From NCBI RefSeq assembly GCF_006442975.2, contig NZ_CP083954.1, forward strand, positions 2,053,501 through 2,117,500: a DNA stretch of 64,000 nucleotides. The letters run 5' to 3'. Below, in pieces: positions 16,133-24,896 of the stretch. A program made the position numbers and the translations under genes. Position 1 is the stretch's first letter. Each line of letters begins with the position of its first letter. The notes beneath the pieces are model-generated. The model searched no databases, was not told the origin of the DNA, and saw nothing but the letters and a program-made list of their open reading frames with translations. Source of the stretch: Mesorhizobium sp. B2-1-1 (GTDB taxonomy: Bacteria; Pseudomonadota; Alphaproteobacteria; Rhizobiales; Rhizobiaceae).

Positions 16133-16465
16133 TCTACCTGCTCGACACCAATGCCGTCATCGCGGTCACGAAGGGGCGATGAGGGTCTGCTTGCCTGCTG
16201 AAACGGCATAGGCCGCAGGACTTTGCCGTCTCGCCTATTGTGTCGAAAATTTGGCGCGTATCGAAGCTCTGCAGTTTCCTGTGCTCGAATTCTATCGGGA
16301 AGATGCGAGACATGCCGGAGGGCAACGCTTGCCACATTGGGAACTCCAATTGGTCCCTACGATGCGTTGACTGGTGGGCAGGCGCGCTCGCGGAATCTTA
16401 CGCTGATGACCCGCAATATCCGGGACTTCGAGCGGATCAAAGCTCTGTCAATCGAGACGTGGTGA
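16129..16465 (+). pseudogene. vapC: vapC PIN-domain toxin remnant with several frameshifts and a deletion
   Basis: From GTG 16129 the DNA reads [17 protein letters not shown], the exact PIN start with its first catalytic Asp, and then stops. Later segments of the same toxin lie in shifted frames: LKRHRPQDFAVSPIVS (about 16199-16246), then NLARIEALQFPVLEF (about 16249-16295), then LATLGTPIGPYDALTGGQA and RNLTLMTRNIRDFER to the stop at 16465. At least three indels separate them, and the segment normally between the SHELYYG-like strand and NLARIEAL is missing. The remains can make no active ribonuclease. Confidence 0.85.
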
Positions 16466-16471
16466 AATGCC

Positions 16472-17419
16472 TCACGCGAACGGCACCGCCGTCGTGCCCT
16501 TGGGCAGCTTGGCTTCATCATCGGGCTCGACATGGATGGTGACGCGCACGGAAGGGATTTCCGCCTGCAGCGAATCCTCGATGCGGTCGCAGATGACATG
16601 GCTGGCGCCAACCGACATGTCGGCATCGACGACCAGATGGAATTCGATGAAGGTGGCGCGGCCGGCGATGCGTGTCTTGAGGTCGTGCACTTCGAGCGCG
16701 CCTTTGCAATTAGCCGAAATGATGTCGCGGATGCGCATGTGCTCCTGGGTATCGACGGCGCGGTCCATCAGCCCGTTCATCGACGAGCCGATAACATGCC
16801 AGCCCTGCCAAAGAATGTTGAGCGCGACGATCACGGCCAGCGCCGGATCGAGGATCTGCCATCCGGTCAGCACCGCGCCGACGAGGCCGGCGAAGACGCC
16901 GACCGAGGTCACGACGTCGGTCATGATGTGCTGGCCGTCGGCGACCAGTGCCGGCGATCTTGCGTTGCGCCCTGTACGGATCAGCGCCCAGGCCCAGAAG
17001 GCGTTTATGACCGTCGCCACACCGTTGACGGCAAGCCCTTCCCAAGGCTGCTGGAGCGGGACGGGGTGGAGCCAGGATTGCCAGACCTCGTTCAGGATCA
17101 GGAGTGCCGCGACCACGATCAGCACGCCTTCCAGGACGGCCGAGAAATACTCGGCCTTGTGGTGGCCGAACGGATGGTCCTGGTCGGCAGGCTTGTAGCT
17201 GACCTGGATCGCCCAGAACGCGGCGGCCGAGGCGATGACGTTGACGATCGATTCCAGCGCGTCCGAATAGAGTGCGACGGAACCGGTGATGTACCAGGCG
17301 GCAAGCTTGAGTGCGAGCACCACACAAGCGACGACGATCGACCAGAAGGCAAGCCTTGCGACCTTGCGCCTGGTCGCGGCCTTCGCCGCGACCGCCGTCG
17401 TGTCCCGCGTTTCGACCAT
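16472..17419 (-). CDS. Cation diffusion facilitator family transporter
   Basis: The 315-residue protein has six predicted transmembrane helices and a C-terminal cytoplasmic domain. The metal site of helix 2 is YSDALES (Asp53) and that of helix 5 is VADGQHIMTDVVTS (His and Asp); HPFGHHKAEY (82-91) is the second family signature. The C-terminal part (about 225-300) has the ferredoxin-like dimer fold with FIEFHLVVDADMSV. The family exports Zn2+, Fe2+ or Mn2+ by proton antiport; the DxxxS/HxxxD ligand set fits FieF-like exporters. The gene starts 6 bases from the trpE(G) stop codon on the same strand, so read-through is likely. Confidence 0.88.
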   Translation of the reverse strand: MVETRDTTAVAAKAATRRKVARLAFWSIVVACVVLALKLAAWYITGSVALYSDALESIVNVIASAAAFWAIQVSYKPADQDHPFGHHKAEYFSAVLEGVLIVVAALLILNEVWQSWLHPVPLQQPWEGLAVNGVATVINAFWAWALIRTGRNARSPALVADGQHIMTDVVTSVGVFAGLVGAVLTGWQILDPALAVIVALNILWQGWHVIGSSMNGLMDRAVDTQEHMRIRDIISANCKGALEVHDLKTRIAGRATFIEFHLVVDADMSVGASHVICDRIEDSLQAEIPSVRVTIHVEPDDEAKLPKGTTAVPFA

Positions 17420-17424
17420 CGTCT

Positions 17425-19614
17425 CTAGGCGGCCTTGTCCTTGGCCTTGTGCGGCAGGTGGGCGACGATGTTCTCGATGATGCGCATGCCGGCATTGTGG
17501 CCGAGCGTCATGATCGATTCCGGATGGAATTGCACCGCGGCGATCGGCTCCTTGCGGTGCTCGAAGGCCATGATGACGCCGTCTTCGGTCTCGGCGGTGA
17601 CCACGAAATCGTCGGGTAGCCGCACCGGATCGGCGAAGATCGAATGGTAACGGCCGACGGTGACTTCCTTGGGCAGGCCGGAGAAGATGATGCCGGGCTT
17701 GGAGACGCGAATGCGCGACGGCTTGCCGTGCATCGGCACATGCAGCTGCCGCAATTCGCCGCCATAGGCCTCGGCCAGCGCCTGCAGGCCGAGGCAGACG
17801 CCGAAGATCGGCAGCTCGCGGGCGCGCGCTCGTCCGATGGTGGCGGCGCAGTCGAAATCCTTGGGCGTGCCGGGACCAGGCGACAGCACGACGAGATCCG
17901 GCTTCAGCCGGTCGAAAACTTCTTCCGGCACGGGGGTGCGCACGGTCGAGACATTGGCGCCGGTCTGACGGAAGTAATTGGCCAGCGTGTGGACGAAGCT
18001 GTCTTCATGGTCGACGAGCAGGATGTTGACGCCGTCGCCGACGCGCGCGGTGGTGCGTTCGGTGCTGGCGGCATTGCCCGTCTTGGCGTCGCGGATGGCG
18101 GAGAGCATGGCGGAGGCCTTCAGTTCGGTTTCGGCTTCTTCTTCCTCGGGAATGCTGTCGAACAGTAATGTGGCGCCGGCACGCACCTCGGCAATGCCGT
18201 CCTTGATGCGGATGGTGCGCAGTGTCAGCCCGGTGTTCATATCACCGTTGAAATTGACCATGCCGATGGCGCCGCCATACCAGGCGCGCGGGCTCTTCTC
18301 GTTCTGCTCGATGAAGCGCATGGCCCATAGTTTCGGCGCGCCGGTGACGGTCACCGCCCAGGCGTGCGAGAGAAACGCGTCGAAGGCGTCCATGCCTTCG
18401 CGCAGCCTGCCCTCGATATGGTCAACCGTGTGGATAAGCCGCGAATACATCTCGATCTGGCGGCGGCCGATGACGCGCACCGAACCCGGCTCGCAGACGC
18501 GCGACTTGTCGTTGCGGTCGACATCCGAGCACATTGTGAGCTCGGATTCGTCCTTCTTGGAATTGAGCAGCTTCAGGATCTGCTCTGAGTCGGAAATGGC
18601 GTCGTCGCCACGCTTGATCGTGCCCGAGATCGGGCAGGTCTCGACACGGCGGCCGTTGACGCGCACGAACATTTCGGGCGAAGCGCCGATCAGGTATTCG
18701 CCTTCACCCAGATTAATGAAGAAGGAATAGGGCGAGGGGTTGATTGACTTCAGCTTGCGCGAAATCTCGGAGGGTTGGGTCTCGCAGCGTTCGTAGAACA
18801 TCTGCCCGGGTACGACCTCGAACAGGTCACCGCGCTTGAAGCTGTCCATCGCGCGGCGCACAAGATTGGCGTATTCGCCGGGTTCATGGTCGCCGCGCGG
18901 CGGGATACGGTCGGCAGTCTTGAACGGCTCGGCGATCTCGTCGCGCGGCAGGCCTTCGGTCGAAAAACCCTTGCCGGCGTAGTCATATCGATCGGTCCAG
19001 GCCTTGGCCGAATAATGATCGACGACCAGGATCTCGTCGGGCAGGAACAGCACGAGATCGCGCTGGCTTGGCTTGCGTTCGAGCTTGTAGTCGACCGGAT
19101 CGAACTGGAAGGCGAGGTCGTAGCCGAAGGCGCCGTAAAGGCCGAGATTGGCGTCTTCGGCGGTCTTGAACAAGGCGGTGATGGCGCGCAGAACCGTGAA
19201 GACGGAAGGAACGCGGCTGCGTTCTTCTTCGGTGAAGACACGGCCCGGCTTGGCGACGTCGAGGCGGATCAGCTTTTTCGACGCCTCGGCGATCGTGATC
19301 TCGGCGATATCGCCGAGCGTCTTGACGATGACCGGCAGAAGCACCTCGCCCCGCCGGTTCAGCGCCTCGATGCGCATGGACCGGCCACGCGCCGAGATCA
19401 CCAAAGGCGGGTCGATGATGGCGGTGTCCCAACGCGTATAGCGGCCGGGATATTCATAGTTCGAAGAGAACACCGCGCCCCGGCGCGCATTCAGCCCGTC
19501 GACATAGGCGTCGATGGCGCCTTCATAGGGCCGGTCGTGGCGCTCGCGGGTGATGGTGATGCCACCCCCGGTCACAAAACTCTCTGCGCCGTTGTCCAGA
19601 ACCTTCATCGTCAT
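17425..19614 (-). CDS. trpE: Anthranilate synthase, fused component I and II, TrpE(G)
   Basis: The protein of 729 residues fuses TrpE (about 1-500, with PISGTIKRG and the chorismate-binding C-terminal core) to the TrpG glutamine amidotransferase (about 525-720). The catalytic triad of TrpG is intact: Cys607 in FGVCLGLQ, His697 and Glu699 in FHPES. This fusion is characteristic of Rhizobiales and gives glutamine-dependent anthranilate from chorismate. ATG 19614 is chosen because GGAG lies six bases ahead; ATG 19626 is an in-frame alternative. The gene is controlled by the trpL leader at 19739-19783 and the attenuator at 19660-19699. Confidence 0.96.
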   Translation of the reverse strand: MTMKVLDNGAESFVTGGGITITRERHDRPYEGAIDAYVDGLNARRGAVFSSNYEYPGRYTRWDTAIIDPPLVISARGRSMRIEALNRRGEVLLPVIVKTLGDIAEITIAEASKKLIRLDVAKPGRVFTEEERSRVPSVFTVLRAITALFKTAEDANLGLYGAFGYDLAFQFDPVDYKLERKPSQRDLVLFLPDEILVVDHYSAKAWTDRYDYAGKGFSTEGLPRDEIAEPFKTADRIPPRGDHEPGEYANLVRRAMDSFKRGDLFEVVPGQMFYERCETQPSEISRKLKSINPSPYSFFINLGEGEYLIGASPEMFVRVNGRRVETCPISGTIKRGDDAISDSEQILKLLNSKKDESELTMCSDVDRNDKSRVCEPGSVRVIGRRQIEMYSRLIHTVDHIEGRLREGMDAFDAFLSHAWAVTVTGAPKLWAMRFIEQNEKSPRAWYGGAIGMVNFNGDMNTGLTLRTIRIKDGIAEVRAGATLLFDSIPEEEEAETELKASAMLSAIRDAKTGNAASTERTTARVGDGVNILLVDHEDSFVHTLANYFRQTGANVSTVRTPVPEEVFDRLKPDLVVLSPGPGTPKDFDCAATIGRARARELPIFGVCLGLQALAEAYGGELRQLHVPMHGKPSRIRVSKPGIIFSGLPKEVTVGRYHSIFADPVRLPDDFVVTAETEDGVIMAFEHRKEPIAAVQFHPESIMTLGHNAGMRIIENIVAHLPHKAKDKAA

Positions 19615-19659
19615 TGCCGTCTCCATCAGCTTCTTGGGCAACGGACCCGGGAATGGCTT

Positions 19660-19699
19660 GGAAAAAACAAATGGCCGCCCGGACATTCCGCTGCGGCCA
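19660..19699 (-). terminator. trp attenuator terminator
   Basis: The leader transcript forms a perfect 7-bp stem TGGCCGC / GCGGCCA around a 14-base loop, followed by TTTGTTTTTT. It lies 40 bases past the trpL stop and 46 before the trpE(G) start. This is the classical intrinsic terminator of a transcription attenuator. If the ribosome stalls on the tryptophan codons of trpL, upstream leader sequence would re-pair and allow read-through. Confidence 0.88.
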
Positions 19700-19738
19700 C
19701 CCTCTCTTTTCACGCGCACGCGTTCGAACAGGCCGCTG

Positions 19739-19783
19739 TCAGCAGGCCCACCACCAAACGGTCTTGATCGAACGCATGTTCAT
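19739..19783 (-). CDS. trpL: Tryptophan leader peptide
   Basis: A 14-codon frame reads [14 protein letters not shown] with three consecutive TGG codons directly before the last two residues, the same layout as the known Sinorhizobium meliloti TrpL. ATG 19783 has GGGA seven bases upstream; an in-frame ATG at 19795 would give four more residues. It is followed by the attenuator terminator and trpE(G). In S. meliloti the released leader RNA and peptide also act in trans; whether that holds here is unknown. Confidence 0.93.
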   Translation of the reverse strand: MNMRSIKTVWWWAC

Positions 19784-19790
19784 GGCGATT

Positions 19791-19819
19791 CCCATAGCGG
19801 CGATTGAGCGACCGCGCAA
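19791..19819 (-). promoter_or_regulatory. Predicted trp promoter
   Basis: On the minus strand TTGCGC (19819-19814) and TATGGG (19796-19791) are separated by 17 bases. Transcription from this promoter would start near 19784, at or next to the A of the trpL ATG at 19783, so the leader mRNA would be leaderless or nearly so. If that is the case, the GGGA ribosome site would not be transcribed. Confidence 0.5.
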
Positions 19820-19836
19820 CTGGATTCGATGGAGGC

Positions 19837-20892
19837 TCAATCTTCCAGTGTGCCGGACCTTGCGTCGGCGCTCTTCCTGTCGCCCACCAGTTTCAACAGA
19901 TCCTCGCCGGCGCGGATGATACGGCGCGAGCGCCGGGTCAGGACGATGCCGGCCTGCGGCGCGAACACCTCGGTGCGGCCATCGGCTTCGCCCGGTGCGT
20001 GGACGATGACGGCAAGCCGCGTGTCCTTGGCGACGCGGTCGCCGGGCTCCACGTCATAGAGCACGGCACCCGCCCGGGGCGCCGGCATCATGTCGATGTT
20101 TTCGAGCGGCGCGACAACCCCGGTGAAGGCACCGGGTGAGGGCAGGGCCGGGTCGGCGACTACGCCGCGCGCCACCAGCAGCCGGTAGAGCCCCGCGGCG
20201 TCCGACGCCGCGAACGCGCCATCGACATCGAGGATGCCGCGATATTCGACCGTCGTGACGACGCGCCGGCCGAGCTTCGCCACATCGGCGGGAACGTTCT
20301 GATAGGGCATGATCGAGGCGCCCTCGAAAGTGCCGTCCGTGTCTTCACTCCACAGCACCACCGCCTCGACGCCCATGGCGGCGGCGCAGTCGGCCATTGC
20401 CGGCCACAGGCTTGTGTGGACATACAGGTAGGAGAGACCCTCGTCGTCGCAATGCAGGTCGAGCACGATGTCGTGGCCGAGCGAAAGCTGCACCAGTCTC
20501 GTCTTCAGCCGCTGGTCGGGCGTGCCATGCGCGGTGTCGGGCAGGAGTGCCGTGTCGGGCGCAGCGAGCAGCGGGAAACCGCGGTTGAAGTTGGTGCGCG
20601 TGCCCAGATGAAAACGGCCCTGATGTTCGCCGAAATGATACTGGGCGCGGCCGATCGGATTGGCCCAGGGCACGATGGTGATGTCGCCCTTGATGCGCCC
20701 CTCCGCCTCGGCCCTGGCCAGCATCGGCATCAGCGCGTCAATGGCGACGACTCCGGGCAGTTCGCCGGCATGAAGTGCTGCCTGCAGATAGGCCGAAGGC
20801 GCGGATTCGTCGGTTCCAGCGAAGCGAAACAGCGGGAATTCGTAGGAAACCCCTTCGCTGTCGCCGGCTATGCGTTCGATCGATTTCTGCAT
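19837..20892 (-). CDS. Succinylglutamate desuccinylase/aspartoacylase family zinc deacylase
   Basis: The 351-residue protein of the M14-like AstE/ASPA family has zinc ligands in LHAGELPG (His41, Glu44) and the later histidine in DLHCDDEG (His147). The catalytic glutamate is probably in TTVEYRGILD near residue 220. The C-terminal beta domain (270-350, with DVEPGDRVAKDTRLAVIV) is a biotinyl-lipoyl-like barrel common in this family. Related Rhizobiales enzymes remove acyl groups from amino acid derivatives, including ectoine breakdown products, but the substrate here is open. ATG 20892 is preceded by GGAGAAAGACCCC. The trp promoter lies just beyond its stop codon. Confidence 0.85.
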   Translation of the reverse strand: MQKSIERIAGDSEGVSYEFPLFRFAGTDESAPSAYLQAALHAGELPGVVAIDALMPMLARAEAEGRIKGDITIVPWANPIGRAQYHFGEHQGRFHLGTRTNFNRGFPLLAAPDTALLPDTAHGTPDQRLKTRLVQLSLGHDIVLDLHCDDEGLSYLYVHTSLWPAMADCAAAMGVEAVVLWSEDTDGTFEGASIMPYQNVPADVAKLGRRVVTTVEYRGILDVDGAFAASDAAGLYRLLVARGVVADPALPSPGAFTGVVAPLENIDMMPAPRAGAVLYDVEPGDRVAKDTRLAVIVHAPGEADGRTEVFAPQAGIVLTRRSRRIIRAGEDLLKLVGDRKSADARSGTLED

Positions 20893-20984
20893 GGGGTCTT
20901 TCTCCGTCGAGAGGCGAGAAGACATGCCTCTTCGACTGTGCGCTTGTCGATTGGTCCAGGCTGTCGCGCTATGGGCGCAAGCAG

Positions 20985-22163
20985 CTACTGCGCGGCAGGT
21001 TGAAGAGTGACGACCGGAGCGCGCTGGTCCAGTGCCCGCGAGGCAACGGCTACGGCGACCGCCAGCAGAGCGAGTGCCGCGCCCACCAGCGGCAGGTTGG
21101 CATAGGAAACGCCCCAGGAGAGCGCCACGCCGCCGATCCAGGCGCCGCTGGCGTTGCCGACATTGAAGGCGCCCTGGTTCAGCGTGGCGGCAAGGTTCGG
21201 TCCCTCGGAAGCGGCTTCCACGACACGGATCTGCAACGGCGGCACGACGACGAAGACGAGCATGCCCCACAGGAAGACGATGCCTATGGCGACACTGGCG
21301 ATAGCGCCGAACTGCATGAAGCCGACAAACAGGACCGCCAGCAGCAGCAGCGTGCCGATGACCGTCGGCATCAGCTTCCAGTCGGCCAGCCGGCCGCCGA
21401 TGATGTTGCCGATGGTCATGCCGGCGCCGAACAGCAAGAGCACCCAGGTGACCGCCGCCGTGGACAGGCCCGACACGTCGGTGAGATAGGGCTTGATATA
21501 GGTGAAGACGGCAAACAGGCTGGCTGAGGCGAGCGCCGCGATCAGCATGGCCAGCCACATCTGCAGCTTGCCGAGCACGCGCAATTCGCCGCGCAAGCCG
21601 TCGCCGCTTGGTTCAGTGACATCCGGCGGCACTAGCCAAGCGATCGCCGCGACCGAGATCAGCCCGATGCCGACCACCGCCAGGAAGGTGGCGCGCCAGC
21701 CGAAGGCTTCGCCAAGCGCCGTTCCGGCGGGAACGCCGAGGATGTTAGCCAGCGTCAGGCCGGCGAACATCAGCGCGATGGCGCTGGCACGCTTGTTGCG
21801 GGGCACCAGGCTGGCGGCGACGACCGAACCGATGCCGAAGAAGGCGCCGTGGCCGAAGGCGGTGAAGACGCGCGCGCCCATCAGCATCCAGTAATTGGGC
21901 GCGATGGCGCAGAGCAGGTTGCCGACGACGAACAGTGCGGCCAGTCCGACCAGCACCGGCTTGCGCGGCAGATGCGCGGTGGCCATCGCCACGATTGGCG
22001 CGCCGAAGACCACGCCCAGCGCATAGCCCGTGACCAGCAGCCCGGCCGCGGGAATGGTCACGCCAAGGTCGGCGGCGACCTCCGGCAGCAGACCCATGAT
22101 GACGAATTCGGTGGTGCCGATGCAGAAGGACGCAATGGCAAGCGCAAGGATCGGCAAAGGCAT
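20985..22163 (-). CDS. MFS transporter, DHA1 drug/arabinose-efflux type
   Basis: The 392-residue protein has twelve predicted membrane helices. The first helix, LALAIASFCIGTTEFVIMGL, is the signature start of the AraJ/YdhP/CmlA-like DHA1 exporters, and the loop between helices 2 and 3 has ATAHLPRKPVL. These are proton antiporters that expel sugars, drugs or metabolites. ATG 22163 has GGA at the right distance; longer reading upstream has no ribosome site. The gene lies 93 bases ahead of the deacylase on the same strand and could be co-transcribed with it. Confidence 0.87.
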   Translation of the reverse strand: MPLPILALAIASFCIGTTEFVIMGLLPEVAADLGVTIPAAGLLVTGYALGVVFGAPIVAMATAHLPRKPVLVGLAALFVVGNLLCAIAPNYWMLMGARVFTAFGHGAFFGIGSVVAASLVPRNKRASAIALMFAGLTLANILGVPAGTALGEAFGWRATFLAVVGIGLISVAAIAWLVPPDVTEPSGDGLRGELRVLGKLQMWLAMLIAALASASLFAVFTYIKPYLTDVSGLSTAAVTWVLLLFGAGMTIGNIIGGRLADWKLMPTVIGTLLLLAVLFVGFMQFGAIASVAIGIVFLWGMLVFVVVPPLQIRVVEAASEGPNLAATLNQGAFNVGNASGAWIGGVALSWGVSYANLPLVGAALALLAVAVAVASRALDQRAPVVTLQPAAQ

Positions 22164-22355
22164 GGGAGGTCCAGACTGAATCGGTTCAAATGGAAACTGC
22201 GCGAGCGCCCCATGGCGCACAAGCGCCATTGCCGCAATGCAGCAATGCAGAAAGCGGAGAGCAAAGAGGCACTGGCAGCGGTGCTTATGCCGTGCTGCCT
22301 AAACGACCCTGACCGAACCCGGCCGAGCGGCCGAACCGACCGCTGAAGCCGGAGT

Positions 22356-23732
22356 TCAGACCAGCGGCTTCAACTCCTGGGCGATGGTTGGCAGCAGTTC
22401 CGAGACATTGGGGTGGATGTGCATGGCGCGCGCCAGCGTGTCCACAGGCGCCTTGGCATACATCAGGTCAAGCACGCAATGCACGGCTTCATCGCCGCCG
22501 GGGCCAAGCACGCAGCAGCCGAGGATTTCCCTTGTGTCAGCGTCGACGAGGATCTTCATGAAGCCTTGCGTCTCGCCTTTCTCGACGGCGCGGCCGACAC
22601 GGCTCATCGGCCGCTGGCCGACCAGCGCGCGGCGTCCCGACTTCTTCACTGACGCCTCGGTCATGCCGCAGCGGCCGAGCGGCGGGTCAATGTACAGAGC
22701 GTAGGCCTCGATGCGGTCGGTGACCTTGCGCGGATCATTGTCGAGCAAATTGGCCGCAACGATCTCGTAATCGTTGTAGGACGTGTGGGTGAAGGCGCCC
22801 TTGCCATTGCAGTCGCCCATCGCCCAGATGCCGGGCACGCTGGTGCGCAACTGGTCGTCGACGGTGATGAAGCCGCGTTTGTCGACCTCGATGCCGGCCT
22901 GGTCGAGGCCGAGATCGTCGGTATTGGGCGTTCGCCCCAGAGCCAGGAGCACATGCGAGCCGACGGCCGGCGGCTTGCCGGCGGAGAAGGCAACAGCAAT
23001 ATCCTCGCCCTGCCTGGCGAAGCTTATGGCGTCGGCGCCGAGATGGACCGCGATGCCTTCGTTTTCGAGGATCAACAGGATGGCGTCGGACACATCCTCG
23101 TCTTCGCGGCCGATCAGCCGCGAGCCCTTTTCGACAATCGTGACCTCCGCGCCGAAGCGGCGGAACATCTGCGCGAATTCGAGCGAGATGTAGCTGCCGC
23201 CGACCACCACGAGGTGGCGCGGCAACACGTCGAGGTCCATCATCGAAGAGTTGGTGAGAAAGTCGATGTCGTGAATGCCGGGCAGATCCGGTACCGATGC
23301 GCGGCCGCCGGTGTTGAGAAAGATCTTGCCGGCGGTCAGGAGATCATCGCCGACGCGCACCGTGTTGGCGGATTCGAAACGCGCATGGCCGCGATAGAGC
23401 GTGCATTTATCCATGTCGGCGATCCAGGTTTCCAGATTGCCGCGGGCGTCGTTCGACACCTTGTCCTTGCGCGCCTTGACCCTGGCATAGTCGACGCCGA
23501 CCGGGCCGGAGAGGGTCACGCCATAGTCCGCGGCGCGCCGCGCCAGATGCGCGGCATAGGCGCTGGCGACCATGGCCTTGGTCGGCATGCAGCCGGTGTT
23601 GACGCAGGTGCCGCCGACCAGCTTGCGCTCGATCAGCGCCACGCTCATGCCGGCCGCGGTCAGCCGGCCGGCCAGCGAAGGGCCGGCCTGGCCGGCACCG
23701 ATGACGATGGCATCGAAGGTTTTCGCCGTCAT
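22356..23732 (-). CDS. FAD-dependent pyridine nucleotide-disulfide oxidoreductase (mercuric reductase-like)
   Basis: The 458-residue class I flavoprotein has the FAD site VIGAGQAGPSLAGRL (10-24), the redox pair in GGTCVNTGCMPTK (Cys43, Cys48), a second dinucleotide motif VVGGSYISLEFAQ, the FAD-binding ALGRTPNTDDLG and WAMGDCNGKGAFTH, and a C-terminal dimer domain with the MHIHPNVSELLP His/Glu pair. It is related to dihydrolipoamide dehydrogenase and mercuric reductase but lacks a MerA N-terminal metal domain and any C-terminal cysteine pair. The physiological substrate is unknown. Its start overlaps the stop of the DUF4126 gene by four bases (ATGA). Confidence 0.88.
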   Translation of the reverse strand: MTAKTFDAIVIGAGQAGPSLAGRLTAAGMSVALIERKLVGGTCVNTGCMPTKAMVASAYAAHLARRAADYGVTLSGPVGVDYARVKARKDKVSNDARGNLETWIADMDKCTLYRGHARFESANTVRVGDDLLTAGKIFLNTGGRASVPDLPGIHDIDFLTNSSMMDLDVLPRHLVVVGGSYISLEFAQMFRRFGAEVTIVEKGSRLIGREDEDVSDAILLILENEGIAVHLGADAISFARQGEDIAVAFSAGKPPAVGSHVLLALGRTPNTDDLGLDQAGIEVDKRGFITVDDQLRTSVPGIWAMGDCNGKGAFTHTSYNDYEIVAANLLDNDPRKVTDRIEAYALYIDPPLGRCGMTEASVKKSGRRALVGQRPMSRVGRAVEKGETQGFMKILVDADTREILGCCVLGPGGDEAVHCVLDLMYAKAPVDTLARAMHIHPNVSELLPTIAQELKPLV

Positions 23733-24190
23733 GCCACCGCCGCCACGATCAAGAGGCCGCCGACGATTGCGACCGCATCCTCAATGAAGGCCGCGGGCTG
23801 GTCCTTGCCGAAGGCGGCCGCCAGCCGGCCGCGCGCCTCCGCGCCGCCGAGCGTGCCGATGACGGCCCCTATGGCGCCGGCGATCAGGCAGACGATGGTG
23901 GCGCCGCCAGTGGCGCCGATCACGGCGCCGCTGAAGGCGCCGAGCAGGATGCGGGCGCCGAATTGCTGCGGCACCTTGCGGCTCGGCGTCGACGGCAACT
24001 GATCGGTGACCAGCTCGACGATGGCCAGGATAGTGAAAATGCCGACAGCGGCCCAGTGGCTCATGAAGCTTGCCCAGGTGCCGGCAACCGGCAGCCAGCC
24101 GAGCCAGGCGCCCCAGGCGACGGCGGCCGGCGCGGTCATGGCGCGCAGGCCGGCAATGACCCCGATCAGAAGTGCAAGAATGTAAAGCAT
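23729..24190 (-). CDS. DUF4126 membrane protein
   Basis: The 153-residue hydrophobic protein (MLYILALLIGVIAGLRAMTA ...) has about four membrane helices rich in Gly and Ala, and matches the DUF4126 pattern with LRAMTAPAAVAWGAWLG and the ELVTDQLPSTPSR loop. Function is unknown. ATG 24190 is preceded by GGGGATCAAC. The four-base overlap with the downstream oxidoreductase indicates translational coupling, so the two proteins may work together. Confidence 0.82.
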   Translation of the reverse strand: MLYILALLIGVIAGLRAMTAPAAVAWGAWLGWLPVAGTWASFMSHWAAVGIFTILAIVELVTDQLPSTPSRKVPQQFGARILLGAFSGAVIGATGGATIVCLIAGAIGAVIGTLGGAEARGRLAAAFGKDQPAAFIEDAVAIVGGLLIVAAVA

Positions 24191-24323
24191 GTTGATCCCC
24201 CTCGATCCCGGGCCGGGATAGCCCTGAAAAGGCAGGCTACCATAGGTCCGGTATTTGGCCAGTACTTGCATAGGCGCTCTCTTACGCCGCAACGGTGCGT
24301 GGCAATGATGACGGAGGCACCGC

Positions 24324-24881
24324 ATGGCTGAGAGCGAACGCGCAAAAATGGCGGCGGGCGAGTGGTATACGTGCATGGATGACGAACTGGAGGCGCTGCG
24401 CGGCGTGGCTGCGGGCGCCGTATTCGAGCACAATTCGCTTGCGCCCCGTCAGCGCGGCAACATCGGGCCTGCCTTGCAGGATCTGCTCGGCGGCGCGGGC
24501 GAGGGCGCCCGCATCGAGGCGCCGTTCCACTGTGCCTATGGCTTCAACATCTTTCTCGGGGACGGCGTCTTTCTCAATGCCGGCTGCATCATTCTCGACA
24601 CGGCAAGCGTGCGCATCGGCAAGGGAACGCTGCTCGGCCCCAATGTGCAGATCTATTGCGCCGAGCATCACAGGGAGGCCGCGGGGCGACAAGCCGGGCT
24701 GGAAATCGCCAGGCGGGTCGAGATCGGTGCCGATGCCTGGATCGGCGGCAGTGCCGTCATCCTCGGCGGGATCAGCATCGGCGAGGGCGCCATCGTCGGC
24801 GCCGGCGCCGTGGTGACGCGCGACGTGCCCGCGAACATGACGGTGGTCGGCAATCCGGCGCGGGCGGTCAAACGCGGTTGA
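24324..24881 (+). CDS. Maltose/sugar O-acetyltransferase (LacA/NodL family)
   Basis: The 185-residue protein has the N-terminal Mac domain (SERAKMAAGEWYTCMDDELEALR) and left-handed beta-helix hexapeptide repeats from about residue 65 onward. The active-site histidine lies in YCAEHHREAAGR, and the C-terminal coil repeats GGISIGEGAIVGAGAVVTRD and NPARAVKR. These trimeric enzymes move acetyl from acetyl-CoA to a sugar hydroxyl. NodL of rhizobia is a relative, but the lack of nod genes nearby argues for a general maltose O-acetyltransferase. Confidence 0.87.
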   Translation: MAESERAKMAAGEWYTCMDDELEALRGVAAGAVFEHNSLAPRQRGNIGPALQDLLGGAGEGARIEAPFHCAYGFNIFLGDGVFLNAGCIILDTASVRIGKGTLLGPNVQIYCAEHHREAAGRQAGLEIARRVEIGADAWIGGSAVILGGISIGEGAIVGAGAVVTRDVPANMTVVGNPARAVKRG

Positions 24882-24896
24882 GTGCCCGGCGGGCGC

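Noticed and set aside
20893..21558. N-terminal extension of the deacylase over the MFS gene
   Set aside because: It is the other frame of the MFS coding region; the deacylase starts at ATG 20892 with a good ribosome site.
24324..24881. Nodulation gene nodL
   Set aside because: The acetyltransferase is of the same family, but there is no nod box or other nod gene around it; a general sugar acetyltransferase is more likely.
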